From the NCBI GenBank assembly GCA_025999115.1, contig BNWW01000030.1, positions 1 to 27,598 on the forward strand: a stretch of DNA of 27,598 nucleotides, given 5' to 3'. The notes under the pieces are model-generated. The model searched no databases and was not told the origin of the DNA. It saw only the letters and a program-made list of their open reading frames with translations. Positions 1-8,260 of this stretch are shown in pieces. The stretch's first letter is position 1, and every line of letters begins with the position of its first letter. This DNA comes from Bacteroidia bacterium. Its GTDB lineage: Bacteria > Bacteroidota > Bacteroidia > Bacteroidales > Azobacteroidaceae. The translations under genes and the position numbers were made by a program.

Positions 1-2
1 TT

Positions 3-524
3 CCGCCTTTGTGGACATGGACAATTCCGGAAAGCATAAACGAATCAAAACGAACAGGCGCTTTCCTTTGGGAATATGAAATAAGTCGTATTGATACGCT
101 GGAACCCAATTACAATTTTCCTAAATTCAAGAATATTTGGATGACGAAAATTGAAGTTGTCAGAAGAAATAAAATTGGAATCATTCATTTAGTTGCTGAT
201 CATTCATCAGATAATCATATCGTTATTGAAAAAGGGAAAAATGATGCAAATGACTTAGGTTATTTATTTGTTATGAATGAAGTTATTGTATGTGAATTAG
301 CTCAACATGAAGACATGGATAATACAAATTATTATCATGAGATTGCGGTTAAAGAGTTAGGAGGCTACCAAGCTAAAATAATGGTTCAAGATACAACAAT
401 TAGGAATCATACGATTACGGACACCGTTTATTATAATATTTATAGAATACCACGTCCATATTCCTATGTTGAACGCACTCCTCTTTTTAGAATGGAATTA
501 GTTGCGAAGCCTGATAAAAATTAA
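3..524 (+). CDS. Hypothetical protein, 5'-truncated by the window edge
   Basis: The frame is open from base 3 and runs to a TAA at 522-524. The apparent TTG start at 9 is probably not real, and the gene most likely begins outside the window. About 173 residues are visible. I do not recognise the family. The product is hydrophilic and mixed alpha/beta in character, with no membrane segment in the visible part. It carries many aromatic residues and several short acidic patches, and ends in a basic PDKN tail. Base composition is noticeably more AT-rich than in the housekeeping genes downstream, with many ATT, AAT and TTA codons, which fits accessory or recently acquired DNA. No neighbour on the same strand is close enough to suggest an operon, because a 241-base non-coding stretch follows. 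Confidence 0.6.
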   Translation, partial: PPLWTWTIPESINESKRTGAFLWEYEISRIDTLEPNYNFPKFKNIWMTKIEVVRRNKIGIIHLVADHSSDNHIVIEKGKNDANDLGYLFVMNEVIVCELAQHEDMDNTNYYHEIAVKELGGYQAKIMVQDTTIRNHTITDTVYYNIYRIPRPYSYVERTPLFRMELVAKPDKN

Positions 525-539
525 AAACAGAATAGAAAA

Positions 540-659
540 ATGTCAAAATATGCACAATTATCAAGTTTTCCAAGCAGAAACTTTGATTTTAGGACAACGG
601 AAGCGGAGCTTCCGCCGAACAGTGCAGTGCGTTACACTACGGAGAACGGGGGGAATTAA
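540..659 (+). repeat. GC-rich hairpin block carrying a 39-codon mini-ORF, probable dispersed repeat
   Basis: A GC-rich block of about 60 bases (roughly 592-653) sits inside otherwise AT-rich non-coding DNA. It holds a hairpin with arms at 598-603 and 609-614 (CGGAAG/CTTCCG) and a smaller one around 626-638 (AGTG/CACT). An ATG at 540 opens a 39-codon frame ending at TAA 657-659, whose tail reads LPPNSAVRYTTENGG. A short ORF whose end is formed by a compact palindromic block is typical of intergenic repeats that are mistaken for genes. I infer a repeat rather than a protein. It could also act as the terminator of the upstream gene, but no T-tract follows the hairpin. Confidence 0.4.
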
Positions 660-677
660 TATATAATTTCATTCATT

Positions 678-709
678 TTTGGCTTTCCGAAATTTTAAAT
701 GTAAGTTTG
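678..709 (+). promoter_or_regulatory. Bacteroidota-type promoter for the DUF5686 gene
   Basis: TTTG at 678-681, then a 20-base spacer, then TAAGTTTG at 702-709. This matches the TTTG / TAnnTTTG consensus of the primary sigma factor of the Bacteroidota. Transcription would begin near 716, about 50 bases before the ATG at 766. The -7 box lies inside the left arm of an inverted repeat (703-710 with 737-744). Confidence 0.7.
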
Positions 710-744
710 CAACGCATAAATAAAATATGCGAAGTAGCAAACTT
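703..744. promoter_or_regulatory. Nested inverted repeat over the promoter and leader
   Basis: Outer arms AAGTTTGC (703-710) and GCAAACTT (737-744) enclose inner arms CGCATA (713-718) and TATGCG (726-731), with a 7-base AT loop. The left outer arm coincides with the -7 element, so if that promoter is used the arm is not transcribed and the symmetry would act at DNA level as an operator. If transcription starts further upstream it would instead be an mRNA hairpin. The regulator is unknown. Confidence 0.45.
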
Positions 745-765
745 TATCGACAAATTGAAATTTAA

Positions 766-3132
766 ATGAATCTGATATTAAAACAAGGAGTTTTGATAGC
801 TATTTTTATGGCTATCAATTCTTTCATTGCTTTTTCCCAAGATCTTTCCAAACGTATTGAGCTTTCTGCTGACGACAGCGCCAAAGTAACGATGGCTTAC
901 GAAAGTCAGGACGTGGTCGTTGTCGGCGCCAAAAATAAATATTCGCGCAAAAATAATCCGGCAGTGGATTTGATGAAAAAGGTAATCGAACATAAAAACC
1001 GCAACCGCATCGAAAACCGGAACGAATATTCCGTGCAAATCTATGATAAACTGACTCTCGCTTTGGACGAATTTGATCCCAAGGATACAAGTAATCTGTT
1101 TTTTCGGTTTTTTCCGTTTTTGCGAAATCACACCGAAACTTCGGAATTGAATGGAAATCAGGTGCTTAATATCTCGTTGCGCGAAAAAATATCCGGTTTG
1201 TATTATCGCCGGTCGCCGCATCTGAACAAGATCATTGTCAGCGCGCAACGGCACACCGGCGTGGACGAATCGTTCGACAGCGACGGCGCCATCACTCACA
1301 ATCTGGAAGAAATCTTCAAAGGCATCAACGTATTCGATAACGATATTACCATTTTGCTTAATAAATTTGTGAGTCCGCTTTCTTCGATTTTCGCCATTGC
1401 GTATTACGAATACGAAATTGAAGATACCGTGTATGTGGATGGAAAACCGGCTGTTGTTTTGGCATTTGCACCGGCTAACCGGCAAAGTTTCGGTTTTACC
1501 GGCCGTTTACAAGTGGCGTTGGACGGAACGTTCGCTCTGCAAAAAATAAGCATGACCACTTCGCGCAACATCAATCTCAATTGGGTGGATAAAATGCGTA
1601 TCGTGCAACAATTCAAAGAGTTGGATGATGGAACGCGGGTGATGGAACGGGAAAATATTTATGCTGTTTTCCGTCCGACTACTACGAGCCGTCCGCCTTT
1701 GTATGCGCATTTGTTTCGGAATTTCGACCAATACAATTTTTCGCCCGGTAACTTGGATTCGATGGCTCATTTATTGGGAAATATCCGTGTTTTGCCGGAT
1801 GCAAGTGCGAAAAGCGGCGCCTTTTGGATCGAAAATCGTCCGTACCCATTGAGTGAACAGGAAAATCAATTGGAAATTGTTTTGCTGCTTTTGCGTGACG
1901 ATCCCGTTTACACCGGTTTAATCAAATTTTTTGAAATGCTGATTTCGGGTTATATTCCCACGCGATTCGATAAAAACGAAAGTCGATTCGATTTCGGACC
2001 GGTTACCTCCACGTTCAGCTCCAATTATCTGGAAGGGTTTCGCTTGCGTATCGGCGGCATTACGACAGCTCGTCTGCATCCGCAATGGTTTCTCGGCGGT
2101 TATGCGGCTTACGGATTCAAAGATAAAAAATGGAAATATCAGGCGCGGCTTACTCATAGTTTGGAGCCGAGAAAACAACACGCCATGGAGCGTCCCATTC
2201 ACAATATCTCGCTTACCCATCGTTTTGATGTGTTTATTCCGGGCAGTTATTCGCCGTTTATGGAAAACGATAATTTTTTTAATTCGTTGAAAACGGGGAT
2301 TGCCGAAACGCAAATGCAATACATCCGCTCTACCGAAATTCGTTACGAAAAAGAGTGGCGCAACGGTTTTTCAATCAATACTTGGCTGCGAAACGAAAAT
2401 AATTGCGCTGCCGGAACTTTGACCCCGTTTCCCGAATTTATGACAACTGTGGCCGGATTGCAGTTGCGTTACGCGCCGGACGAGAAATTTTACAGCGGTC
2501 GCGGCGGACGAAAATCGGCTTTCAATGTAGCCCGGGAGGTTCCGGTTTTCACTTTATCGCACCAAATGGGATTGGAGAGTGTTTTGGGAAGTGATTTTTC
2601 GTATCACTATTCCGAAGCGAGCGCCGAAAAGCGGATTTGGCTTTCATCGTTCGGATACATCGACGCCGTTGTCCGCGCCGGCCGGGTTTGGAACAAAGCG
2701 CCATTTCCGTTGCTGATTTTTCCGCTGACCAATCAATCGCTTTTCATTCGTTCCGAAAGTTTTATGATGATGCGTTCGATGGAATTTGTGTCGGATGAAT
2801 ATGCTTCGCTGTTTGCCACTTATTATTTGAAAGGTTGGATTTTTAACCGGATTCCGCTTTTCAATCGTTTAAAATGGCGCGAAGTGGTTTCCTTGGGTGC
2901 TGTTTACGGTCGCTTGTCCGACAAAAATAATCCGGCTGTCGAACCGTTCGGATTGTTTGAATTTCCTGCCGGAACCCGTCCTTTTGGAAAGCAGCCGTAT
3001 GTGGAAGCGAGTATCGGCATTGATAATATTTTCAAAGTCATGCGGGTGGATTATTTTCGGCGGCTGACTTATTTAGACGATCCCAATATCCGAAAGGGTG
3101 GTATTCGATTGGCGTTTCGATTTTCGTTTTAG
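766..3132 (+). CDS. DUF5686 family outer-membrane protein
   Basis: A 788-residue protein with a signal peptide (about 1-24, cleavage near AFS|QD). It then moves into the DUF5686 core, recognisable from the NPAVDLMKKVIEHK stretch around residue 64 and the long C-terminal series of aromatic-alternating strands ending in AFRFSF, a terminal phenylalanine typical of outer-membrane beta-barrels. Family members in Bacteroidota usually have an N-terminal carboxypeptidase-regulatory-like domain of about 80-100 residues before this motif. Here only about 40 residues separate the signal peptide from the core, so that domain seems absent. The function of the family is unknown; an outer-membrane transport or assembly role is inference. 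The gene is monocistronic, with its own promoter at 678-709, and converges on polA. Confidence 0.8.
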   Translation: MNLILKQGVLIAIFMAINSFIAFSQDLSKRIELSADDSAKVTMAYESQDVVVVGAKNKYSRKNNPAVDLMKKVIEHKNRNRIENRNEYSVQIYDKLTLALDEFDPKDTSNLFFRFFPFLRNHTETSELNGNQVLNISLREKISGLYYRRSPHLNKIIVSAQRHTGVDESFDSDGAITHNLEEIFKGINVFDNDITILLNKFVSPLSSIFAIAYYEYEIEDTVYVDGKPAVVLAFAPANRQSFGFTGRLQVALDGTFALQKISMTTSRNINLNWVDKMRIVQQFKELDDGTRVMERENIYAVFRPTTTSRPPLYAHLFRNFDQYNFSPGNLDSMAHLLGNIRVLPDASAKSGAFWIENRPYPLSEQENQLEIVLLLLRDDPVYTGLIKFFEMLISGYIPTRFDKNESRFDFGPVTSTFSSNYLEGFRLRIGGITTARLHPQWFLGGYAAYGFKDKKWKYQARLTHSLEPRKQHAMERPIHNISLTHRFDVFIPGSYSPFMENDNFFNSLKTGIAETQMQYIRSTEIRYEKEWRNGFSINTWLRNENNCAAGTLTPFPEFMTTVAGLQLRYAPDEKFYSGRGGRKSAFNVAREVPVFTLSHQMGLESVLGSDFSYHYSEASAEKRIWLSSFGYIDAVVRAGRVWNKAPFPLLIFPLTNQSLFIRSESFMMMRSMEFVSDEYASLFATYYLKGWIFNRIPLFNRLKWREVVSLGAVYGRLSDKNNPAVEPFGLFEFPAGTRPFGKQPYVEASIGIDNIFKVMRVDYFRRLTYLDDPNIRKGGIRLAFRFSF

Positions 3133-3212
3133 GGAATTTTATGCAATGAATAACAAAATATCATAGAATTTACTGCTGATTCTTTTTCTCGGAATATGTA
3201 AACGGGAGAATA

Positions 3213-5987
3213 TCAATGCGCCTCCAACCAATTTTTCCCCACACCGCATTCGGCAATTAACGGAACGCTTAATTCAACGGCGTGTTCCATTTCATCCACC
3301 ACAATTTGTCGAACTTGCTCCAATTCATCGGGAAAAACGTTAAAGTTCAATTCGTCGTGGACTTGCATAATCATCCGTGATCGAAATTGTTCCTCTTTGA
3401 AACGCTTGTAAATACGAACCATGGCGACTTTGATAATGTCGGCTGCAGAACCTTGTATCGGTGCATTGATGGCGTAGCGTTCGGCGTATCCTCTGACGAT
3501 TGCATTGCGCGAATCAATGTCGGGTAAAAGGCTTTTCCGGCGGAAAATCGTTTCTACATATTTATTCTCACGGGCAACGGCGATACTTTGCTCCATATAG
3601 GCCTTTACATCGGGAAAAGTGGCAAAATATCCATCGATTAATTCTTTGGCTTCGGTGCGGGGAATATTCAGTTGTTCGGCCAAACCGAAAGTGGAAATGC
3701 CGTAAATAATGCCGAAATTAGCCGTTTTGGCCTTGCGTCGCATATCGCGCGTAACTTCTTCAAGACTTACCCCGAAAATCTTGGCAGCTGTAGCGGAATG
3801 AATATCCTGTCCGCTTTGAAAAGCCTCCACCATATTTTTATCCTGACTTAAATGCGCCATGATTCGCAATTCGATTTGCGAGTAATCTACCGAGAAAAAA
3901 AGGCAGTTTTCATCGGGAATAAAGGCGCGACGAATTTCTTTTCCTTCTTCATCTCGAATGGGAATATTTTGTAAATTCGGATTCGTCGAACTCAAACGGC
4001 CGGTAGAAGTAGTCGCTTGATTGTAAGTCGTGTGGATTTTCCCGTCTATCGGACTAATCAAATTCGGCAAAGCATCAATATAAGTCGAAAGCAATTTTTT
4101 GATTTTTCGAAATTCCAATATTTTCTCTATAACCGGATGTTTGCTTTTCAATTTTTCCAAGACTTCTTCGCCCGTAGGATATTGTCCCGATTTGGTTTTT
4201 CGGATGGAATGGTCTAATTTCAGATGATCGAATAAAACTTCGCCCACCATTTTCGGAGAACTGATATTGAACGTTTTTCCCACCAACGAAAACACATTTT
4301 GTTCGATTTCTTCGAGATATTTGGTCAATACAAGAGATGAATCTTTCAAGGCCGGCAAATCCAAACGCACGCCGGCTTCTTCCATGTCGGCCAAAACGGG
4401 CATCAAAGGCATTTCGATGTTATAGAACAAATCGGCAAAATTTTCTTTTTTCACCATTTCATCGAACTTATTTTTCAATTTCAAAGTAATATCAGCATCT
4501 TCGCATGCATAATCGACTATTTTGTGTACGGGAACTTGCCGCATCGAAAGTTGATTTTTCCCCTTGGTTCCGATTAATTCTTCGATGTGGACGGTTTGGT
4601 ACTGTAAATAAATTTCGGCCATATAATCCATGTTGTGGCGCGATTCGGGATTGATGAGGTAGTGCGCCAACATCGTATCAAACATGGGGCCACTTACGCA
4701 AATCCCGTATTTTTTCAAAACATTGATGTCGTATTTCAAATTTTGGCCGATTTTCAGAATATTTTCATCTTCCAAAATTTCTTTGAAAAGTTGCGCCTTT
4801 TCCGTGATTTCTTCCCTTTTTACCGGGAAAGAGTAGTAGTAAGCTTCGCCTTCGTGCAGAGCAAACGATATTCCTACCAATTCGGCTGACAAAGGATTGA
4901 TTCCGGTGGTTTCGGTATCAAACACAAATTCTTTATGGATTTTGATTCGTTCGATTAAATCGACGATTTGTTGTTCGTCTTCCAATAAATGATATTGATG
5001 TGGAGTTGTGTGAATCGTTTCCAGAGAAGAGGTTCGACCGAAATCAACGTTTTCTTCCGTAAAATCATCGAAAAGCGAAGTCTGATAACCTTGTTTTTTC
5101 ACGATGGAAACGGCCGTTTTCGTTTCTCCGAATATGCGTGCCGAGAGTTGACGAAACTCCAATTCATCGAAAATTTTCCGCAATTCGGCTTCGTTCAGTT
5201 CTTTTCGCACCAATTCACCGGGATTAAATTCAATGGGAACATCGGTTTTAATGGTCGCCAAAAATTTGGAAAACACGATCATTTCGCGGTTTTCTTCAAC
5301 TTTGGTTTTCAAGGAGCCTTTCAATTGTTCCGTATTTTCCAATAGATTTTCGACACTTTCAAATTCAGCGATTAATTTTTGAGCCGTTACTTCGCCCACG
5401 CCCGGACATCCCGGAATATTATCGGCTTTATCGCCCATCAATCCCAAAAAGTCGATCATCTGGAGCGGATTTTGAAGCCCGAATTTCTTTTTCACTTCTT
5501 CCACTCCCAAAATCTCAAACTCGGCGCTACCGTATTTCGGTTTGTAAATGAACACGTTTTCATCGACTAATTGGCCGTAATCCTTATCGGGAGTCATCAT
5601 AAAAACTTGAAAATCTTTCGGCGCTTTTTTCGATAAAGTTCCGATTACATCGTCGGCTTCGTAATACGGAACTTCCAAAATCGGAATATTGTAAGCGCGG
5701 ATAATGTCTTTGATGATGGGTGTCGAAAGCCGGATCACTTCGGGCGTTTCTTCGCGTTGCGCCTTGTATTGTTCAAACGCTTCGTGGCGGAAAGTCGGCC
5801 CGGCCGGATCGAATACCACGCCGATATGCGTCGGATTTTCTTTCTTCAACACTTCTTCCAGCGTATTCACGAAACCAAAAATCGCCGAAGTGTTTACGCC
5901 CTTGGAATTGACCCGCGGCATTTTAATCATCGCGTAATAAGCCCTGTAAATCAAGGCATAAGCATCTAATAAAAAAAGTTTCATCAT
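3213..5987 (-). CDS. polA: DNA polymerase I with both exonuclease domains
   Basis: Replicates and repairs DNA: gap filling, RNA-primer removal and proofreading. The product is about 924 residues from the tandem ATG at 5987/5984. The longer open frame to 6107 runs through the promoter region of the divergent gene and is unlikely. In order: a 5'-3' flap exonuclease domain (about 1-290, with LLDAYALIYRAYYA and the acidic GDKADNIPG loop); a 3'-5' exonuclease domain (about 345-520) that keeps the acidic FDTETTG motif, the QNLKYDINVLKKYG motif and the YACEDAD motif, so proofreading should be active; and the family-A polymerase domain with motif A (DYSQIELRIMAHL), motif B (RRKAKTANFGIIYG) and motif C (QVHDELNF). 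The length is normal for Bacteroidota. It is divergent from the polyprenyl synthase gene, a plausible shared control region of about 80 bases. Confidence 0.97.
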   Translation of the reverse strand: MMKLFLLDAYALIYRAYYAMIKMPRVNSKGVNTSAIFGFVNTLEEVLKKENPTHIGVVFDPAGPTFRHEAFEQYKAQREETPEVIRLSTPIIKDIIRAYNIPILEVPYYEADDVIGTLSKKAPKDFQVFMMTPDKDYGQLVDENVFIYKPKYGSAEFEILGVEEVKKKFGLQNPLQMIDFLGLMGDKADNIPGCPGVGEVTAQKLIAEFESVENLLENTEQLKGSLKTKVEENREMIVFSKFLATIKTDVPIEFNPGELVRKELNEAELRKIFDELEFRQLSARIFGETKTAVSIVKKQGYQTSLFDDFTEENVDFGRTSSLETIHTTPHQYHLLEDEQQIVDLIERIKIHKEFVFDTETTGINPLSAELVGISFALHEGEAYYYSFPVKREEITEKAQLFKEILEDENILKIGQNLKYDINVLKKYGICVSGPMFDTMLAHYLINPESRHNMDYMAEIYLQYQTVHIEELIGTKGKNQLSMRQVPVHKIVDYACEDADITLKLKNKFDEMVKKENFADLFYNIEMPLMPVLADMEEAGVRLDLPALKDSSLVLTKYLEEIEQNVFSLVGKTFNISSPKMVGEVLFDHLKLDHSIRKTKSGQYPTGEEVLEKLKSKHPVIEKILEFRKIKKLLSTYIDALPNLISPIDGKIHTTYNQATTSTGRLSSTNPNLQNIPIRDEEGKEIRRAFIPDENCLFFSVDYSQIELRIMAHLSQDKNMVEAFQSGQDIHSATAAKIFGVSLEEVTRDMRRKAKTANFGIIYGISTFGLAEQLNIPRTEAKELIDGYFATFPDVKAYMEQSIAVARENKYVETIFRRKSLLPDIDSRNAIVRGYAERYAINAPIQGSAADIIKVAMVRIYKRFKEEQFRSRMIMQVHDELNFNVFPDELEQVRQIVVDEMEHAVELSVPLIAECGVGKNWLEAH

Positions 5988-6038
5988 AAAAATGAATAGA
6001 TATTTCGGGGTAAAGGTATGAAAAAAAATTATTATTGT

Positions 6039-6046
6039 TACCTTTG
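6039..6046 (+). promoter_or_regulatory. -7 element for the polyprenyl synthase gene
   Basis: TACCTTTG fits TAnnTTTG. No good TTTG box is seen 19-21 bases upstream. The element overlaps a possible GTG start at 6046, which argues that translation starts at the ATG at 6070 instead. Confidence 0.5.
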
Positions 6047-6069
6047 TGTCCTTAATAGTAGAAAAGAAA

Positions 6070-7041
6070 ATGGAGTTGCAACTCATTACCCGCCCGATAC
6101 AAAACAATTTGGAGTTATTCGAACAATTGTATGCGGAAACTTTACGTGTATCCGGCGCTGATTTTCAGACGATGCTTGATTTTGTTTCAGCCAAAAAAGG
6201 CAAACGAATCCGCCCGGTCGTGTTATTGCTGTCCGCGCAATTATGTGGAAAACCCAACCGGACTTCATTGGAATATGCCCTTATCCTCGAATTATTGCAT
6301 ATCGCTACCTTAATTCATGACGATGTGGTGGACGATACTAAAGAACGCCGGGGCCAACCTTCCGTGATGGCTCAATTCGGTAATCGAGCAGCTGTTCTGT
6401 TGGGCGACTATATTCTCTCACAAGCCATTTTACGCGGGGTGGAAACAAAAAATTTAAAAATTCTTCAAATTTTAGCGAGTTTGGCACAATATTTGTCGGA
6501 AGGAGAGTTGTCGCAATTAATTTCTTCCTCGGAGATACGGATTGACGAAAAGCGTTATTTTGAAATTATTTGGAAAAAAACAGCGGTTTTAATATCGTCT
6601 TGTACCGAAATGGGAGCAATTTCTGTGGACGCCGATGCGGAAAAAACGGAAATTCTTCGACAAATCGGAAAAAATTTGGGAGTTTGCTTCCAATTACGCG
6701 ACGATATTTTCGATTATTACGAACAAGGCGAAATCGGAAAACCCACCGGCAATGATATCCGGGAAGGAAAAATTACTTTACCCTTGATTTACGCTCTGCA
6801 AACCGCTCCCCAACCGGAAGCCGACGAAATGCTTGCTTTGATTCAAAAACAAGACTTTTCATCGGAAAATATCCGGCAACTCCTCACTTTTGCCAAGGTA
6901 TATAAGGGAATCGAATATACACAAGCCAAAATGCAGGAAATAAAAAGGGAAACAGAACAAATCCTCGCGCATTTTCCGGATTCGGAAGCCAAACAAGCAA
7001 TGGGCTTGCTAATGGATTACATTATCGAAAGAAGAAAGTAA
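6070..7041 (+). CDS. ispB: Polyprenyl (octaprenyl-type) diphosphate synthase
   Basis: A trans-prenyltransferase that condenses isopentenyl diphosphate onto an allylic primer to make long chains, most likely the side chain of menaquinone. The product is 323 residues from the ATG at 6070. The longer frame starting with GTG at 6046 overlaps the -7 promoter box and is rejected. It is all-helical and shows the first aspartate-rich motif (HDDVVDD, D84/D85/D88) followed by a basic RR pair, and the second motif (LRDDIFDYYEQ, D211/D212/D215). GKRIRP around residue 44-49 is the usual diphosphate-binding stretch. Chain length cannot be read safely from sequence, so the gene symbol is by family similarity. 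The divergent polA partner and the two-component genes 26 bases downstream do not point to a pathway. Confidence 0.9.
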   Translation: MELQLITRPIQNNLELFEQLYAETLRVSGADFQTMLDFVSAKKGKRIRPVVLLLSAQLCGKPNRTSLEYALILELLHIATLIHDDVVDDTKERRGQPSVMAQFGNRAAVLLGDYILSQAILRGVETKNLKILQILASLAQYLSEGELSQLISSSEIRIDEKRYFEIIWKKTAVLISSCTEMGAISVDADAEKTEILRQIGKNLGVCFQLRDDIFDYYEQGEIGKPTGNDIREGKITLPLIYALQTAPQPEADEMLALIQKQDFSSENIRQLLTFAKVYKGIEYTQAKMQEIKRETEQILAHFPDSEAKQAMGLLMDYIIERRK

Positions 7042-7067
7042 CGTACAGAGATTAAAAAAAGTTATTA

Positions 7068-8252
7068 ATGAATATTCTAATTTTAGATGATGACATCACG
7101 TTGAGTCTTATGCTCAAGACATGGCTGACTAAAAAGGACTATACCGTCCAAACAGCCATTACAGTAGCAGCCGCAAAGAAAGAAATGGAGCAATTCAATC
7201 CCGAATTGGTTATTTCCGATTTGCGTTTACCCGACGATAGCGGCATTTCGTTCCTCAAATGGGCGAAAGCAACCTATCCTCAGGTGGTGTTTATTATGAT
7301 GACCAGCTATGCCGATATTCAAACCGCTGTGGAAGCTATCCGTTCGGGCGCTTATGATTATGTAAACAAACCGATTAATCCCGATTCGTTACTGAAAAAA
7401 ATACAGGAAGCCATGGAAGCGGTTCAAAATGCGGAACCGGAAGCGCTACGTCCCCCATTCGTGCCGGCAAAACAACAATCTAAAAAAGAAACCGAAATTA
7501 AATATGTACGAGGCCAATGCGAAGCCAATCAACGGGCTTACGGATTGGTCAGTATCGTTGCTCCGACTAATTTATCCGTATTTATCGAAGGAGAAAGCGG
7601 AACCGGAAAAGAACACCTCGCCCGCATGATTCACAAGCAAAGCAAACGCGCCGACGGGCCTTTCGTTCCGGTCGATTGCGGCGTGATGAACAAAGAACTT
7701 TCGGCAAGCGAATTTTTCGGCCACCTAAAAGGCTCGTTTACCGGCGCCATCAGCAATAAAAAAGGACATTTTGAAGAAGCCAACGGAGGTACTCTTTTTC
7801 TCGATGAAATCGGGAATCTTCCGACCGACATTCAAATGCAATTACTGCGCGTATTGCAGGAAAAGAAAATCAAACCGGTGGGTTCGAGTAAGGAAATCGC
7901 CGTGGATGTGCGCATCGTGTCGGCTACAAACGAAGATTTGAAAGCTTTTGTCGATGCCGGTAAATTCCGTCGCGACTTGTATCACCGGGTCAATGAATTT
8001 CAAATCCATGTGCCGAGTTTGCATGAATGTAGAGACGATGTTCAAGCCTACGCCGAACATTTTCTCGAACAAGCCAATCAGGAAATGGACAAGCAAATAA
8101 CGGGATTCGACGATAAAGTCTTGAAACGCTTGAAAAGTTATGAATGGCCGGGCAATATCCGCGAATTACGGAATATCGTTTTCCGTTTGGTTTTAATGGC
8201 GCCGGGCTCCACCATTACATCCGATTTATTACCTGAAAATTTGTTGCCCTAA
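7068..8252 (+). CDS. Sigma-54 (NtrC-type) response regulator lacking a DNA-binding domain
   Basis: A 394-residue two-component regulator. Residues 1-118 are a receiver domain with the acidic pocket D7/D8, phospho-acceptor D51, T79 and K101. Residues about 145-375 are the AAA+ sigma-54 activation domain, with Walker A (GESGTGKE, 175-182), a GSFTGA loop at 222-227 where the canonical sequence is GAFTGA, Walker B (GGTLFLDEIG, 240-249) and the arginine-finger region RRDLYHR. The protein stops at LLPENLLP, directly after the AAA+ C-terminal helices. The Fis-type helix-turn-helix that usually follows (about 50-60 residues) is missing, and the next gene starts 8 bases later, leaving no room for it. 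HTH-less activators of this kind exist (FlgR of Helicobacter, CtcC of Chlamydia) and are thought to work from solution. The partner kinase is the next gene. Confidence 0.92.
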   Translation: MNILILDDDITLSLMLKTWLTKKDYTVQTAITVAAAKKEMEQFNPELVISDLRLPDDSGISFLKWAKATYPQVVFIMMTSYADIQTAVEAIRSGAYDYVNKPINPDSLLKKIQEAMEAVQNAEPEALRPPFVPAKQQSKKETEIKYVRGQCEANQRAYGLVSIVAPTNLSVFIEGESGTGKEHLARMIHKQSKRADGPFVPVDCGVMNKELSASEFFGHLKGSFTGAISNKKGHFEEANGGTLFLDEIGNLPTDIQMQLLRVLQEKKIKPVGSSKEIAVDVRIVSATNEDLKAFVDAGKFRRDLYHRVNEFQIHVPSLHECRDDVQAYAEHFLEQANQEMDKQITGFDDKVLKRLKSYEWPGNIRELRNIVFRLVLMAPGSTITSDLLPENLLP

Positions 8253-8260
8253 AATAAATA

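Noticed and set aside
778..1485. Long minus-strand open frame (235 codons) inside the DUF5686 gene
   Set aside because: It lies wholly antisense to a gene with clear signal peptide and family motifs, and has no promoter or recognisable product.
3133..3212. Bidirectional terminator between the DUF5686 gene and polA
   Set aside because: Only a weak TTCTC/GAGAA pairing with a long loop and no T-tract is visible.
6011..6018. TACCTTTA on the minus strand as the polA -7 box
   Set aside because: The last base departs from TAnnTTTG and there is no TTTG box at the right distance, so I do not list it as a promoter.
5988..6107. Forty-residue N-terminal extension of polA
   Set aside because: It runs through the divergent promoter region, and the family-typical start MKLFLLDAYALIYR lies at the tandem ATG 5987/5984.
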